NCBI RefSeq assembly: GCF_026420865.1
Contig: NZ_JAPCWC010000005.1
Location: 248,001-312,000 of the forward strand
Source of the DNA: Novosphingobium clariflavum
GTDB lineage: Bacteria; Pseudomonadota; Alphaproteobacteria; Sphingomonadales; Sphingomonadaceae
Length of the DNA: 64,000 nucleotides
Reading direction: 5' to 3'
Shown here: positions 31,393 through 40,532 of the stretch, piece by piece
How positions within the stretch are numbered: the stretch's first letter is position 1
Layout: the number at the start of each line of letters is the position of its first letter
Position numbers and translations under genes: made by a program
Notes under the pieces: model-generated
Databases searched by the model: none
What the model was told of the DNA's origin: nothing
What the model saw: the letters and a program-made list of their open reading frames with translations, nothing else

Positions 31393-34115
31393 ACGCCCCC
31401 AATTCCAGCCTTGGCGCCACCCGCTGGATCGGCCAGCGCGTTCCCCGCAAGGAAGACCCGCGCCTCCTGACCGGGCGCGGCCAGTTCGTCGACGACATCG
31501 TGCTGCCGGGGATGCTGCATGTCGCCTTCGCGCGCAGCCCGATCGCGCGCGGGCGGATCGTCTCGATCGACACCGCGGCCGCGCGCGAGATGCCCGGCGT
31601 CCACGGCGTGCTGACGATGGCGGATCTTGCCGCGCGGCCGATCACGATGCTCTCGTTCTTCTTCACCGAGGCGGAGATCCCGATCACCCCGCTGGCCGAT
31701 GGCCATGTCTCCTATGCGGGCGAGCCGGTGGTGCTGGTCGCCGCCGAAACCCGCGCGCAGGCCGAAGACGCCGCCTCGCTGGTCGAGATCGCGTACGAGG
31801 AACTCGACCCCGTCGTCACCATCGCGCAGGCCAGGACGGCGGGCCCGATCCACCCCGGCATGGACAGCAATGTCGCGGCCGAGATCGGTGACGAGGAGAT
31901 CGAGGACGAACTGGAGGACACGCTTGCCGGATCGGCGCTGCGTCTCAGCCACCGCATCGTCCACCAGCGCATCTCGCAGTCGCCGATGGAAACGCGCGGG
32001 GTGCTCGCCTCGCGCGACGGGCCGGAGGAACTCCAGCTCTGGATCACCTGCCAGAGCCCGCATCTGGTGGCCCGCTGGGTCAGCCTGGCGCTCGGCCTGC
32101 CGGACAGCGCGATCCGGGTCGTCGCCAAGGACGTGGGCGGGGCTTTCGGCCTCAAGAACCATCCGTGGAAGGAAGAGTGCGCGGTGATCGTCGCCGCGCT
32201 GCTCATGGGCAAGCCGCTCAAGTGGATCGAGGACCGCTACGAGGCGCTGACCGCGTCCAATCAGGCGCGCGAGGCGGAAATGACCCTGCAGGCTGGGTTC
32301 GACGCCGAAGGGCGGCTGACCGGATCGCACGGCATCTACGACTGCAACAACGGCGCCTTCCCGCAAGGGGCGGACAGCAACATCGCCGTGCACATGTTCG
32401 TCTGGGCCGCCTACAAGCAGCCCGCCTATGCCTTCGTCTCGCGCGGGTGATACACCAATACCAACGGGCTGGCCGCCTATCGCGGGCCCTGGGCGATGGA
32501 ATCGCTGGCGCGCGAGACCCTGCTGGACCGGGCGGCGCGGCGGCTCGGCATCGATCCGGTCGAGATCCGGCGGCGCAACCTGGTCTACCTTGCCGACCAG
32601 CCGACCACCAGTTCGATGGGCATTCCGCTAGAGGACATCACCCCCGGCGAATGCCTCGAAAAGCTGCTCGATCACTTCGACATGGCCGCCTTCCGGCGCG
32701 AACAGGCGGCCGCGCGGGCGCAAGGGCGTTATCTCGGCGTCGGCATCGCATCCTATGTCGAGCCGACCGGCTCGGCCGGCTCGATGGCGCCGATGACGGG
32801 CGAACTGGCGCAAGTGCGGATCGAGCCGACCGGCAAGGTCACCGCCACGCTCTCCACCCATTCGCAAGGGCACGGCACCGCGACGACGATGGCCCAGTGC
32901 ATCGCCGACCGGCTGGGCGTGCGCTACGAGGACGTCACCGTGTTCGAGGGCGATTCCACCCGCGGCGGCTTCAGTCCGGGCGCGGCGGGCAGCCGGCAGG
33001 GGGTGATCGCGGGCGGCGCGGCGATCCGCTGCTCGGAGATGCTGGCGGACAAGGTGCGCACGCTGGCCGCGCACCTGCTCAATGCCAGCGCCGAGAGCGT
33101 GGTGATCGACCAAGGCATGGTGCACGTGGAAGGGGCCCCGGAAATGGCCCGCCCGCTCGCCGAGATCGCGGCGATTGCCTATGGCGAGCCGGACCGTCTG
33201 CCCGCCGGGTTCGAGAGCGGACTGGAAATGCAGTTCCGCTACCAGCCGCCGCCGATGACCTTCACCAGCGCCACGCATCTGGCCGTGGTCGAGGTGGACG
33301 GGGAGACCGGCTTCGTGACGATCCTGCGCTGGATCTCCTCGGAAGACTGCGGGACGGTCATCAACCCGGCGGTGGTGGAAGGGCAGATCTCCGGCGGCCT
33401 CGCGCAGGCGATCGGCATGGTCCTGCTGGAAGAGATGCCCTACGACGCGCGCGGCAATCCGCAAGCGGCGACCTTCAAGGACTATCTGCTGCCCGCGATC
33501 AGCGACGTGCCCCTGTTCGAATTCGTCCATGCCAACACCCCCTCGCAGTCGATCGGCGGCGTGCGCGGGGTGGGCGAGGGCGGCGCGATCATCGGCCCGC
33601 CGACCCTGGTGAACGCCATTGCCGACGCGCTCACGCCGTTCGGCGAACTGGGCGACGTGGTGCTGCCGCTGACGCCCGCGCGCATTCTCGACGTGATCGA
33701 GCAGCGCGACGTTTCGGGGATCCATGCGCCGGAGCCGGTGACGGGTGACCCGGTGGTAGCCGAACCGGCCGCGATGGCACCGGCGGCACCGGTGGCGGCA
33801 GCGCCTGCCGTGTCCTCGGCCGGGCCGGAAGGCGACTGGAACATGGTGCTCAAGACACCGATGGGGCCGCAGGCGATGCTGGCGCATTTCGACGTCTCGG
33901 GCGAGGCGCTCAGCGGCTATCTCTCGGCGCCGGAGGGGCGGCAGGACTTTGCGGGCGGCACGGTGGAGGCGGGCCGGCTGCGCTTCGATCTCAAGGTCGA
34001 GAAGCCGATGAAGATCACGCTGAAGTACGATCTGGAAGTCAGCGGCGATGCCATCAGCGGCAAGTGCAAGATGGGGATGTTCGGCTCCGCCAAGGTGACC
34101 GGCGAGCGGGCCTGA
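31389..34115 (+). pseudogene. Molybdopterin (large) subunit of a molybdenum hydroxylase, interrupted by in-frame TGA, with fused C-terminal domain
   Basis: One continuous reading frame of 909 codons except for a TGA at 32448-32450 (codon 354). Upstream encodes the first molybdopterin domain (TRWIGQRVPRKEDPRLLTGR start); directly after the TGA the family sequence resumes as YTNTNGLAAYRGPWAMES in the same frame, and the active-site GVRGVGEGG with its catalytic glutamate lies near codon 730. Relatives as I remember them have an aromatic residue at the stop position, and TGG to TGA would be one change. So this is a nonsense mutation, a sequence error or a readthrough site. The last ~90 codons form an extra beta-rich domain after a Pro/Ala linker. 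Substrate unknown; AYRGPW differs from the form I CO dehydrogenase signature. Confidence 0.85.
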
Positions 34116-34119
34116 ACGA

Positions 34120-34147
34120 AAAAGGGGCGCATCGCTGCGCCCCTTTT
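34120..34147. terminator. Bidirectional terminator
   Basis: AAAAGGGGCGCA (34120-34131) and TGCGCCCCTTTT (34136-34147) form a perfect 12-bp stem with a TCGC loop. A and T runs on both sides suit both the rightward hydroxylase operon and the leftward reductase gene. Confidence 0.85.
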
Positions 34148-34171
34148 CCTATTCGCTCAAGCAAGCGCCGA

Positions 34172-34990
34172 TCAGTCGACGAACGCGCGTTCGATCACGA
34201 AATCGCCCGGCTTGTTGTTCGAGCCTTCCTCGAAGCCCTGGGCTTCCAGGCTGTGCTCGAACTCGCGGATCATCGCCATCGAGCCGCAGAGCATGATGCG
34301 GTCGTGCTCGGGGTCGAGCTTGGCGGGGCCGCGCAGCTGCGGGATGAACAGGCTGCCGTCCTCGATCAGCGTGCCGATGCGGCCTTGCGTCGGGAACTCC
34401 TCACGGGTGACGGTGGGCAGATAGTGGAACTGCACCAGCGCCTCGTCGGCGATCAGCGGATCGTCGGCCAGCTGGCTTTCCAGCTCGGTGCGGAAGGCGA
34501 GGTCGCTGACGCGGCGGACCGAGTGGACCAGCAGGATCTGCTCGAAACGCTCGTAGATGTCCGGGTCGCGGGCAAGGCTGAGGAACGGCGCGAGGCCGGT
34601 GCCGGTCGAGAACAGGAACAGGCGCTTGCCCGGGCGCAGCGCGTCGGCGACGAGCGTGCCCACCGGCTTGCGGCCGAGATAGATCTGGTCGCCCGGCTTG
34701 ATCTGCTGCAGGCGCGAGGTCAGCGGGCCGTCCGGCACCTTGATCGAGAGGAATTCCAGTTCCTCGGCATAGGCCGGGCTGGCGATCGAATAGGCGCGCA
34801 GCAGCGGCTTGCCGTTGTCGCCGGGCAGGCCGATCATGATGAACTCGCCCGAACGGAACCGGAAGGTCGCGGGGCGGGTGATCTTGAAGCTGAAGAGGTG
34901 GTCGTTCCAGTGATGGACCGACAGCACTTCCTCGACCGACAGGGCGCCGGTGGGGGTCAGGGTCGCCGTATCGGCGGCGCTATCGCTCAT
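34172..34990 (-). CDS. fpr: Ferredoxin--NADP(+) reductase
   Basis: FAD protein of 272 residues transferring electrons between NADPH and ferredoxin or flavodoxin. The FAD-binding RAYSIASPAY near residue 66, the NADP-binding STGTGLAPFLSLARDP near residue 127, GSMAMI near residue 237 and the C-terminal VIERAFVD are typical of the bacterial Fpr type. Such enzymes commonly respond to oxidative stress or iron. A 70-codon ORF ends 2 bp upstream. It could also supply electrons to the ferredoxin/P450 pair. Confidence 0.93.
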   Translation of the reverse strand: MSDSAADTATLTPTGALSVEEVLSVHHWNDHLFSFKITRPATFRFRSGEFIMIGLPGDNGKPLLRAYSIASPAYAEELEFLSIKVPDGPLTSRLQQIKPGDQIYLGRKPVGTLVADALRPGKRLFLFSTGTGLAPFLSLARDPDIYERFEQILLVHSVRRVSDLAFRTELESQLADDPLIADEALVQFHYLPTVTREEFPTQGRIGTLIEDGSLFIPQLRGPAKLDPEHDRIMLCGSMAMIREFEHSLEAQGFEEGSNNKPGDFVIERAFVD

Positions 34991-34992
34991 TA

Positions 34993-35205
34993 CTATCGAA
35001 TCCTTCGGAAAAAATGCTGTGTCCGGGAAATACTGTCGGCGGCGGTGTCTTCTTGGGGCGGTTTACCCTGTCGTGCAGGGCATGAAGTCGCCGCGCGGAC
35101 CATGGTCCGCAGGCCGAACAGGATCGCCTCGTCCTCGCCGATGATGCGCCCATCCACCGGCGTGAGTCGAAACCGTTCGCGCGAATGACCTGTCATAGTC
35201 GCCAT
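34993..35205 (-). CDS. Small hypothetical protein upstream of fpr
   Basis: A 70-residue ORF ending 2 bp before the fpr start. It begins MATMTGHSRERFRLTPVDGR, followed by IIGEDEAILFGLRTMVRAA; an internal ATG is residue 4. The N-terminal half looks like a real folded peptide, while the C-terminus is low complexity. No family is recognised. Coding status is supported by the tight spacing with fpr and the absence of a better frame, but not proven. Confidence 0.5.
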   Translation of the reverse strand: MATMTGHSRERFRLTPVDGRIIGEDEAILFGLRTMVRAATSCPARQGKPPQEDTAADSISRTQHFFRRIR

Positions 35206-35632
35206 GGCAAGGCGAAAATGGTCGCTTGCCGGAGCGCGCGGCCCGCCTTTGCCCTGGCGACAGGCCGTGAAGGTGCGCGGCGGGCTGCCCACAGGCGCCC
35301 ACTGCGCGCCGCGACGCGTGCATCAAGTGGCTGGAATTACGCGGGTTTCTGGCTTTGGGTCCGGCCCGTGCAGGCATGGCTCGCTCCTTCGCGGGTCTCG
35401 TTATAGCTAATGATAACGAGTTGCAATAACCGGACGAGGATTTCTAACAGTCCATCAAGGTGGGGTTTGGCCGCGGCCGGTCGCCCACCCAGGCCGTCCT
35501 GCCGAGACCGCCGCCCGGCCATGGAACCCGGCGGCGGGGCGCGGGGTTATCCGGTGTGTCCCCTGAAGGCCCCGGGTAGCGCGAACTGCCCGGGGCTGTT
35601 TCGTTCAGGGCCAGCGGTTCGGGGCCAGCGGT
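35206..35632. other. Gap between the fpr operon and corA
   Basis: No gene is seen here. It should contain the leftward promoter of the fpr operon. Notable contents are the CTCGTTAT/ATAACGAG inverted repeat at 35397-35420, a strong GC hairpin GCCCCGGGTAG/CTGCCCGGGGC (35569-35596, one wobble pair) just downstream of corA, and a 14-bp tandem duplication next to the corA stop. Confidence 0.6.
35397..35420. promoter_or_regulatory. Inverted repeat, possible Fur-type operator
   Basis: CTCGTTAT (35397-35404) and ATAACGAG (35413-35420) are a perfect 8-bp inverted repeat around AGCTAATG. The AT-rich dyad stands out in this GC-rich DNA and vaguely resembles a Fur-box-like dyad. It lies about 190 bp upstream of the small gene/fpr pair. 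The regulator is a guess. Confidence 0.4.
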
Positions 35633-35633
35633 T
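35606..35633. repeat. 14-bp tandem duplication at the corA stop codon
   Basis: Two adjacent 14-bp units (35606-35619 and 35620-35633) differing at one base; read on the minus strand they follow and include the first base pairs of the corA stop region. Same pattern as at 1364 and 5573. Confidence 0.6.
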
Positions 35634-36598
35634 TACAGCCAGCGGGTATGGCGGAACCAGCCGTAAAGGCCGCTGCACAGCACCGCGATCGCCCCCAGCA
35701 CCACGAAGTAGCCGTAGCGCGTGTGCAGTTCGGGCATGTACTCGAAATTCATCCCGTAGATCCCGGCGATCGCGGTCGGCACCGCGAGGATCGCTGCCCA
35801 GGAGGCGAGCTGGCGGGTGATCGTGCCCTGGCGCTGCGATTCCAGCAGGTGGCTGACTTCGAAGACCGATGTGAGCACTTCGCGCAAGTTCGCCACCATC
35901 GATTCCACGCGCTTCACATGGTCCAGCACGTCGCCGAAATAGGGGCGCACCGCCGCATCGAGGAACGGCATCTCGAGGTGGACCAGCTTGCTGCACACTT
36001 CGCCCATCGGCCCCAGCACGCGCTGGAAGCGGATCAGTTCGCGGCGCAGCGCGAAGAGATGCATGACCTGATCGCGCTCGAGGAACGCGTCGAGCGCGCG
36101 CTGTTCGATCTCCAGCACGTCCTCCTCGATGGTCTCGACGATCGGCAGGTAGCCGTCGACGATGAAGTCGAGGATCGCGTGGAGCACATAGTCCACCCCG
36201 TGCTGCAGCAGGGTCGGCGCCGCCTCCAGCTGGGCGCGCAGCTCGGTGTGCGCGCGCGCCGAGCCGTGGCGGACCGAGATTACGTGATGCTGGCCCACGA
36301 ACATCGCGGTCTCGCCGTAGGCGATCGTGTCGTTTTCGAGATGCGCGGTGCGGGCGACGACAAACAGCTGGTCGCCGTAGACGTCCACCTTGGGAAGCTG
36401 GTGCGCCTTCAGCGCGTCTTCCACCGCCAGCGGGTGCAGGCCGTAAGTCTTCTGCACGGCGCGCAGTTCGGCCTCGCTGGGTTCGTGGAGGCCGATCCAC
36501 ACGAAGTCGTTGTCCTGCGGCATGGGCGGGCAATGTTCGAGCGAGACGGGCTCGGCGGAGCGGCCATTGTGGTAGAGCTGGGCGGCGATGACGGTCAT
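35633..36598 (-). CDS. CorA-family divalent cation transporter
   Basis: Magnesium/cobalt transporter CorA family, 321 residues: a long cytoplasmic alpha/beta and helical N-terminal domain, then two C-terminal membrane segments. The signature GMN motif is present as AGIYGMNFEYMPEL just after the first membrane segment (near residue 283), and YPLWFRH-type basic residues end the protein. The start at 36598 (MTVIAAQLYH) is chosen because upstream in-frame sequence belongs to no domain. It acts in the inner membrane as a pentamer in known members. Confidence 0.93.
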   Translation of the reverse strand: MTVIAAQLYHNGRSAEPVSLEHCPPMPQDNDFVWIGLHEPSEAELRAVQKTYGLHPLAVEDALKAHQLPKVDVYGDQLFVVARTAHLENDTIAYGETAMFVGQHHVISVRHGSARAHTELRAQLEAAPTLLQHGVDYVLHAILDFIVDGYLPIVETIEEDVLEIEQRALDAFLERDQVMHLFALRRELIRFQRVLGPMGEVCSKLVHLEMPFLDAAVRPYFGDVLDHVKRVESMVANLREVLTSVFEVSHLLESQRQGTITRQLASWAAILAVPTAIAGIYGMNFEYMPELHTRYGYFVVLGAIAVLCSGLYGWFRHTRWL

Positions 36599-36720
36599 TT
36601 GTGGTCCCGGCAGAGGGGCTTGGCGGGCGACATTAGCGGCACCTCGGGGCGCGGGACAACTGCGGTGCGGCAGGCGGAGTGGAGAAGTGCCCGCCTGCCT
36701 TGTTTCCCCATCACAGTCGC

Positions 36721-39700
36721 TTAGGGCGCCGCTTCCAGTTCCGCCTGCCTGCCCGCCTGCCTCTCCGCCGCCGGAGGCGTTGCCGCTGCGTCCGCGGGTC
36801 CCGCATTGACGCGGCCGGTGCGTTCCAGCTTGCCCCAGCCGATGCCCTTGCCGGCAAAGGCGGCGCCCACCGCGCGGATCACCACGCTGTACATCAGCTG
36901 CCGGTAGATGAAGCGCTGGGCCAGCAGCAGGAAGGGACGGAACCGCTCCTTGCGCGGGTCGAGGCGGTAGGCGACCCAGCCGCAGGCGAGATCCACCAGC
37001 GTGAAGCCCAGCCAGTAGGCGCCCATGCGCAGCACGTCGGTCTGGGTCTGGGCCCAGCCGTGCTGCGAGATGCGCAGCGCGGTGCCGCCGATCGAGATCA
37101 GCAGGGCAAGGTCGATGGCGGGCGAGATCACCGCGAAGACGATCTGGAACAGCCAGGCCTGCGGCATGCCGATGAAGGCGAGGCCCGAGGGGCGGCCCTT
37201 GCGCAGCGTGCCGCGGTGCTTCCACAGGCACTGGAGGGTGCCGAACGACCAGCGGAATCGCTGCTTCGACAGCGCATGGAAGCTTTCCGGCGCCTCGGTC
37301 CAGGCCACCGCGTCCTCGTCGTAGGCGACCTTCCAGCCCTTGCGCTGGATGGCGATGGTGAGGTCCTGGTCCTCGGCCAGGGTGTCTTCGGGATAGCCGC
37401 CGACCTCGTCCAGCGCCTCGCGCCGCCAGGCCCCGACCGCGCCGGGCACGACCATGATCGCGTCGAGCTTGGTGAGCGCGCGGCGTTCGAGGTTCTGCGC
37501 GGTCACATATTCCACGCCCTGCCAGCGGGTGACGAGGTTGACGCGGTTGCCGACCTTGGCGTTGCCCGCCACCGCGCCGATGGCCGGATCGGCGAACCAG
37601 CGCACGAGGCGGGAGATGGTTTCCACCTCGAACTGGGTATCGGCATCGAGCGCGACGACGATCTCGCCGCGGGCCTGCAGGAGCGCGCGGTTGAGCGCGG
37701 CGGCCTTGCCCCCGTTCACCAGCGTCATGAGTTCGACGCGGGGATTGCTGGCGAAAGCGTCGGAGACGATGGCGCTGGTGCGGTCCTTCGAACCGTCGTC
37801 GGCGACGATCACCTGCATGTGGCGATAGTCGCTTTCCAGCACGCGCCGCACCGAGGCCTCGATCACGCGCTCCTCGTTGTAGGCGGGGATGATGACGGTG
37901 ACGAGCGGCTGGCAGGTGTCCTCGGGCGCCGGGGCCGGCTGCGGGCGGCGCAGCATGGTGGCGAGCGAGGCGAGCCCCACCGAGCGCAGCACGCCCAGCG
38001 AGATGGCGAAGAAGAAGGTCCAGTTGAGCCCGGCGAGGATCGCCGCCAGCACCGCGAAGAGGGCGATGTCGGCGCGCACCGCGGCAAGGTTGACGCCGTC
38101 CACCTTGGGCATGACCTGATCGTGGGTCAGCCCCGCCAGCTTCGAGGTCGGCACGAAAGTATAGCCGTCGGCGCGCAGGCGCTGGATGATGACCGGCAGC
38201 GCCTCCACCGTCTGCGAGCGGTCGCCGCCGCCGTCGTGCAGCAGGATGACGTTCTCGCTGCGGTCGGGCGTTGCCGATTCCACCTGCGCGATGGTGCTGT
38301 CGATGATGTGCTGGACGCCGGGGCGCTGCCAGTCGTCGGGATCGACGTGGAGGCCGACCACGGTGTAGCCATGCTCCTGCGCGACGACGGCGGGGACCAG
38401 TTCGTCGGCGGTGGTCGGCTCGGCGTCTCCGAAATAGGGGGCGCGGAACAGGCGGATCGAGTGGCCGGTGGTGGCCTCGATCAGGCGCTGGGTGGCGTTC
38501 AGCTCCAACCCGATCCCGGTCGCGGCTTCCTCGGCCATGTTGGGGTGGGTGTAGCTGTGGTTGCCGATCTCGTCGCCGTCGTCGGCGATGCGCTTGACGA
38601 GGTCGCGGTTGGTCAGCGCGTTCTCGCCCACCATGAAGAAGGTGCCGGGGACGTGGTACTGTTCGAGGATCGCGAGGATCCTGGGCGTCCAGGTCGGGTC
38701 CGGGCCGTCGTCGAAGGTCAGCGAGACCTGCTTGGCAAGCGCGCCGGTGCGCTTGACCACGTAAGGCGTGGGCAGCACCTGATAGGTTTCCGAAGTCACC
38801 ATGCCGCTGGCCTTGTCGAAGGCGACGGCGCGGCTGCCCGCTTGCGGCGTGGCGGTGACGCGCAGGATCTCGCCCTGGCCCTCGACATCGACGTTGGCGG
38901 CCTGCACCAGCGGCTTGAGGTTGGGCAGCTGGCCGCCGTTGTGCCAGGCCTTGACCGCGCTCCAGAAGCCGGGATCTTCCGAACCGAGGCGCCACAGGGC
39001 GATATCGCCGACGCCGAGCCGCGAGAGGATCTTCATCTGGTTCCAGGTGGCGGCCGCGTCCAGCATCCACACGTCGTGACGGCTGCCGTCGACATAGGAG
39101 AAGCCGGTGTTGCCGCTCATCGGGTCGTATTGCGGCGTCGTGCCGCTGTCATGCGCGGAAAGCCAGGCCTCCTCGACAGTGAGGGCATCGGCCTTGCCGT
39201 CGTGCCAGTCGTAGGCGTATTCGCCGAGCGCGACGATCGCCTTGCCGCGCGGCAGGCCCGCCAGCGCGTGCTGGAGCTTCTGCACGAACCACGGGTTCGA
39301 GGCGATCGGGCCGGGGGTGCCGCCCTGCCAGTGCTCGTCATAGGCCATCAGCACCAGCCGGTCGGCGGCCTGCGCGAAGGCGCGGGTCGACCAGTCGGGG
39401 TTGTCCATCGGCATGGTGACCGAGACGAGGCGGTGCTTGGGCGTGAGCTGCGCGCGCAGTTCGGAAAGGAACAGGCGCAGGCCGGGCAGGCTGGCGGCGG
39501 GCATCGTCTCGAAGTCGACCATGACGCCGGCGGCGTTGGTCTTGTCGAGATAGGCGAGGGTCTGCGCCTCCAGCGCATGGCGGCGTGCCGGATTGGCGAG
39601 CAGCGCGGCGGTCTGCGGGCCCTGCCAGTCGCCGTCGACGGTGTTCTGCAGCACCGGCATCACCAGCGGGCGGTGCAGGGCGGTGGAGAGGATGCGGTCG

Positions 39701-40113
39701 AAGCGGGCGTCGGTCTCGACCTTCAGCGCGCCGCTGGCATCGACGGAAAGGTTGGCGGGGGCGACCCAGTCGAGCCGGTCGATGTGCCGCTCGAGCGAAG
39801 TCGCGCTATCGTCGTTCCACGGGGTGTAGAAGCCGACGGTGATCGGCTTGGCACCCGGCGTGGGGGCAGGTGCGGCGGCGCGGCCGAACAGGAACTTGCG
39901 GGCGCTGCGGGTCAGGTGGCCGATCTGCGCGCGGAAGGGCAGCGGCTGGGCATGCTCGTAGGCGATCGGCAGCGGCGGCGGCGCGGGCACGGTGGCCACG
40001 GTGGTCGCGAAGACGGCGGAGGCCGCCAGCGCCAGCACCAGCATGAAAAACCCGAACCTGCGGACACGGACGCGGCGGTTTCCGGTGGGGTCGAAGAAGA
40101 TCGGTGCAGACAC
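36721..40113 (-). CDS. Triple-domain polysaccharide enzyme: GH18-like + NodB deacetylase + GT2 glycosyltransferase
   Basis: A 1130-residue inner-membrane protein. After an N-terminal membrane anchor (about residues 20-42) comes a GH18-like domain (about 90-400; GVMVDFETMP marks the catalytic strand), then a NodB polysaccharide deacetylase domain (about 470-680; SLTFDDGPDPTWTPRI, GNHSYTHPN, RAPYFG, ILLHDGGGD), a membrane segment, and a processive GT2 domain (about 750-1010; VTVIIPAYNEE, LDADTQFE, AEDQDLTIA, QRFRWS), with further membrane helices. It probably makes, deacetylates and trims an N-acetylhexosamine polymer, with the first two domains periplasmic. Related fusions exist in other proteobacteria. 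It is divergent from the S9 peptidase gene. Confidence 0.92.
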   Translation of the reverse strand: MSAPIFFDPTGNRRVRVRRFGFFMLVLALAASAVFATTVATVPAPPPLPIAYEHAQPLPFRAQIGHLTRSARKFLFGRAAAPAPTPGAKPITVGFYTPWNDDSATSLERHIDRLDWVAPANLSVDASGALKVETDARFDRILSTALHRPLVMPVLQNTVDGDWQGPQTAALLANPARRHALEAQTLAYLDKTNAAGVMVDFETMPAASLPGLRLFLSELRAQLTPKHRLVSVTMPMDNPDWSTRAFAQAADRLVLMAYDEHWQGGTPGPIASNPWFVQKLQHALAGLPRGKAIVALGEYAYDWHDGKADALTVEEAWLSAHDSGTTPQYDPMSGNTGFSYVDGSRHDVWMLDAAATWNQMKILSRLGVGDIALWRLGSEDPGFWSAVKAWHNGGQLPNLKPLVQAANVDVEGQGEILRVTATPQAGSRAVAFDKASGMVTSETYQVLPTPYVVKRTGALAKQVSLTFDDGPDPTWTPRILAILEQYHVPGTFFMVGENALTNRDLVKRIADDGDEIGNHSYTHPNMAEEAATGIGLELNATQRLIEATTGHSIRLFRAPYFGDAEPTTADELVPAVVAQEHGYTVVGLHVDPDDWQRPGVQHIIDSTIAQVESATPDRSENVILLHDGGGDRSQTVEALPVIIQRLRADGYTFVPTSKLAGLTHDQVMPKVDGVNLAAVRADIALFAVLAAILAGLNWTFFFAISLGVLRSVGLASLATMLRRPQPAPAPEDTCQPLVTVIIPAYNEERVIEASVRRVLESDYRHMQVIVADDGSKDRTSAIVSDAFASNPRVELMTLVNGGKAAALNRALLQARGEIVVALDADTQFEVETISRLVRWFADPAIGAVAGNAKVGNRVNLVTRWQGVEYVTAQNLERRALTKLDAIMVVPGAVGAWRREALDEVGGYPEDTLAEDQDLTIAIQRKGWKVAYDEDAVAWTEAPESFHALSKQRFRWSFGTLQCLWKHRGTLRKGRPSGLAFIGMPQAWLFQIVFAVISPAIDLALLISIGGTALRISQHGWAQTQTDVLRMGAYWLGFTLVDLACGWVAYRLDPRKERFRPFLLLAQRFIYRQLMYSVVIRAVGAAFAGKGIGWGKLERTGRVNAGPADAAATPPAAERQAGRQAELEAAP

Positions 40114-40188
40114 GGCCAGTCTCGCAAGTTTCCCTCGAAAGGGGCCGGGCGGCTGGGGGAAGCCGCCCGGTTTCAGGTTTTATGGAGG

Positions 40189-40252
40189 TGCGATCCGGGA
40201 ACCAGGGGCAATGACGAGGGTGCGACTGTCAGACTGTGGTTCCCGGATCGCA
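40189..40252. repeat. 16-bp perfect inverted repeat, 32-bp spacer
   Basis: TGCGATCCGGGAACCA (40189-40204) and TGGTTCCCGGATCGCA (40237-40252) are exact reverse complements. The spacer has no obvious feature. It may be a small mobile palindromic unit, a leader hairpin or a regulator site. Confidence 0.75.
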
Positions 40253-40321
40253 GGGTCCTTTTGCCCCAGCCGGGATGGAGCGGCGGTGGAGGCGAGGTTA
40301 CAAAAGATTCATGTGGTCTGG

Positions 40322-40345
40322 AAAATCCGCGAAGGAGCGGATTTT
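40322..40345. terminator. Terminator-like hairpin in divergent region
   Basis: AAAATCCGC (40322-40330) pairs with GCGGATTTT (40337-40345) around GAAGGA. It has A and T runs on both sides like an intrinsic terminator, but it lies upstream of both divergent genes, so it may be an attenuator in the peptidase leader. Confidence 0.45.
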
Positions 40346-40532
40346 GCGGCAGCGGCCCGCTCCCCCAAAGGTACGCGGCTGAGCGTATCCAAGGGTGCAA
40401 TTCCGCCTGAGCCTCGCTATCGATGCCGCATTACCCCCTCGGGCCTTCCGCGCTCGAGGGTTCTTGCGCCGCGCGGCCGGGCTCCCAAAGCGGTTCCCGG
40501 GCGGGCAGGACGAAACCACGGAGAGATACCCA

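Larger units (their letters stand above)
40114..40532. other. Divergent intergenic region rich in inverted repeats
   Basis: No gene is seen. The 419 bp separate two divergent genes and must hold both promoters. It contains a CCGGGCGGC/GCCGCCCGG hairpin near 40145-40170, a 16-bp perfect inverted repeat (40189-40252) and a T-rich hairpin (40322-40345). The ribosome site GGAGAG of the S9 peptidase gene is at 40520-40525. Confidence 0.6.

Noticed and set aside
32448..32450. Selenocysteine at the in-frame TGA
   Set aside because: No selenocysteine is expected at this position of the family, no SECIS-like hairpin is evident just downstream, and no selenocysteine genes are in the window. A nonsense change from an aromatic codon is simpler.
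29298..34115. True CO dehydrogenase (form I) operon
   Set aside because: The large subunit has AYRGPW rather than the AYRCSFR signature of form I enzymes, so CO oxidation cannot be assumed despite the coxG/M/S/L-like order.
36679..40410. A 1243-codon plus-strand open frame opposite the GH18/NodB/GT2 gene
   Set aside because: It is antisense to a gene with clear domains; its product is rich in Arg/Gly/Ala/His without family motifs. Long antisense frames are expected in GC-rich DNA.
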